NCBI RefSeq assembly: GCF_030160835.1
Contig: NZ_BSPC01000026.1
Span: 1-64,000, forward strand
Origin: Labrys miyagiensis
GTDB taxonomy: Bacteria; Pseudomonadota; Alphaproteobacteria; Rhizobiales; Labraceae
Direction: 5' to 3'
DNA length: 64,000 bases
Part shown: one piece after another, positions 63,947 through 64,000 of the stretch
Layout of the letters: the number at the start of each line of letters is the position of its first letter
How positions within the stretch are numbered: the stretch's first letter is position 1
Translations under genes and position numbers: made by a program
The notes under the pieces: model-generated
The model's input: only the letters and a program-made list of their open reading frames with translations
Told to the model about the DNA's origin: nothing
The model's database searches: none

Positions 63947-64000
63947 ATGAGGCCGTTCTTTTCGGTTGTCATACCGGTCTACAACCGGGCCCGCGTCATT
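63947..64000 (+). CDS. Glycosyltransferase family 2, start only
   Basis: The first 18 codons (MRPFFSVVIPVYNRARVI) show the opening strand of a GT2 enzyme, very like the gene at 62753; the rest lies outside the window. It shows that the polysaccharide locus continues. Confidence 0.7.
   Translation, partial: MRPFFSVVIPVYNRARVI

Overview
The window looks like a chromosomal segment of an alphaproteobacterium of the order Hyphomicrobiales (Rhizobiales). Support comes from the block DUF4164 - zapA - 6S RNA - 5-formyl-THF cyclo-ligase - YmdB-type phosphoesterase, the tkt - gap - pgk block, a bioBFDAZ biotin operon of the rhizobial type, and palindromic dispersed repeats of the kind common in this order. 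The genus cannot be fixed from sequence alone. The DNA is GC-rich, with visibly AT-richer patches near 2.6-4.3, 18.4-20 and 31.3-33.9 kb that look acquired.

Layout. (1) 0-7.1 kb: accessory DNA with small hypothetical genes, two paralogous small membrane proteins, an Omp31-type barrel, a phage terminase-small-subunit-like gene cut off by a REP-like palindrome, and an O-methyltransferase. This ends in a duplicated 3' end of the YmdB gene, which looks like an attachment-site pair. (2) 7.1-17.8 kb: core genome. It holds folate repair, 6S RNA, cell division (zapA), the lower Calvin/glycolysis block tkt-gap-pgk, a ThiE-like protein, a Sel1-repeat protein, an inositol monophosphatase and an elongator tRNA-Met. 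(3) 17.8-45 kb: a long accessory region starting just 3' of the tRNA. It has a Cys/His papain-fold-like protein, a His-rich secreted peptide and a bioBFDAZ operon flanked by a nadC remnant and an IS6-family transposase remnant. It then runs through an oxidative-enzyme zone: an oleate-hydratase-like flavoprotein, a RoxA-like di-haem cytochrome, a P450, a DJ-1/PfpI protein, a tyrosinase with a DUF2182 membrane partner, a second Sel1 protein, a cyclase-ATPase-TPR signalling protein with a catalase-like protein, and an acetamidase/formamidase. (4) 45.3-64 kb: a Wzx/Wzy-type exopolysaccharide locus transcribed on the + strand. Its genes are a priming phosphoglycosyl transferase, a specialised NusG, an outer-membrane export lipoprotein, glycosyltransferases, two flippases, three acyltransferases, a polymerase and a secreted GH10 glycanase; it continues past the window edge.

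How the parts work together. The bio operon covers pimeloyl-precursor entry (BioZ) to biotin (BioB). In the polysaccharide locus the priming transferase loads the first sugar on undecaprenyl phosphate. The glycosyltransferases extend it, acyltransferases decorate it, flippase and polymerase act at the membrane, and the Wza-like lipoprotein exports it. A NusG paralogue sits at the head of the locus, with an ops-like sequence in the next leader. The most interesting stretch is 26.5-31.3 kb: an oleate-hydratase-fold flavoprotein without the usual RGGREM active-site motif, next to a di-haem oxygenase-like cytochrome and a P450. This is a possible lipid-oxidation cassette that I do not recognise as described.
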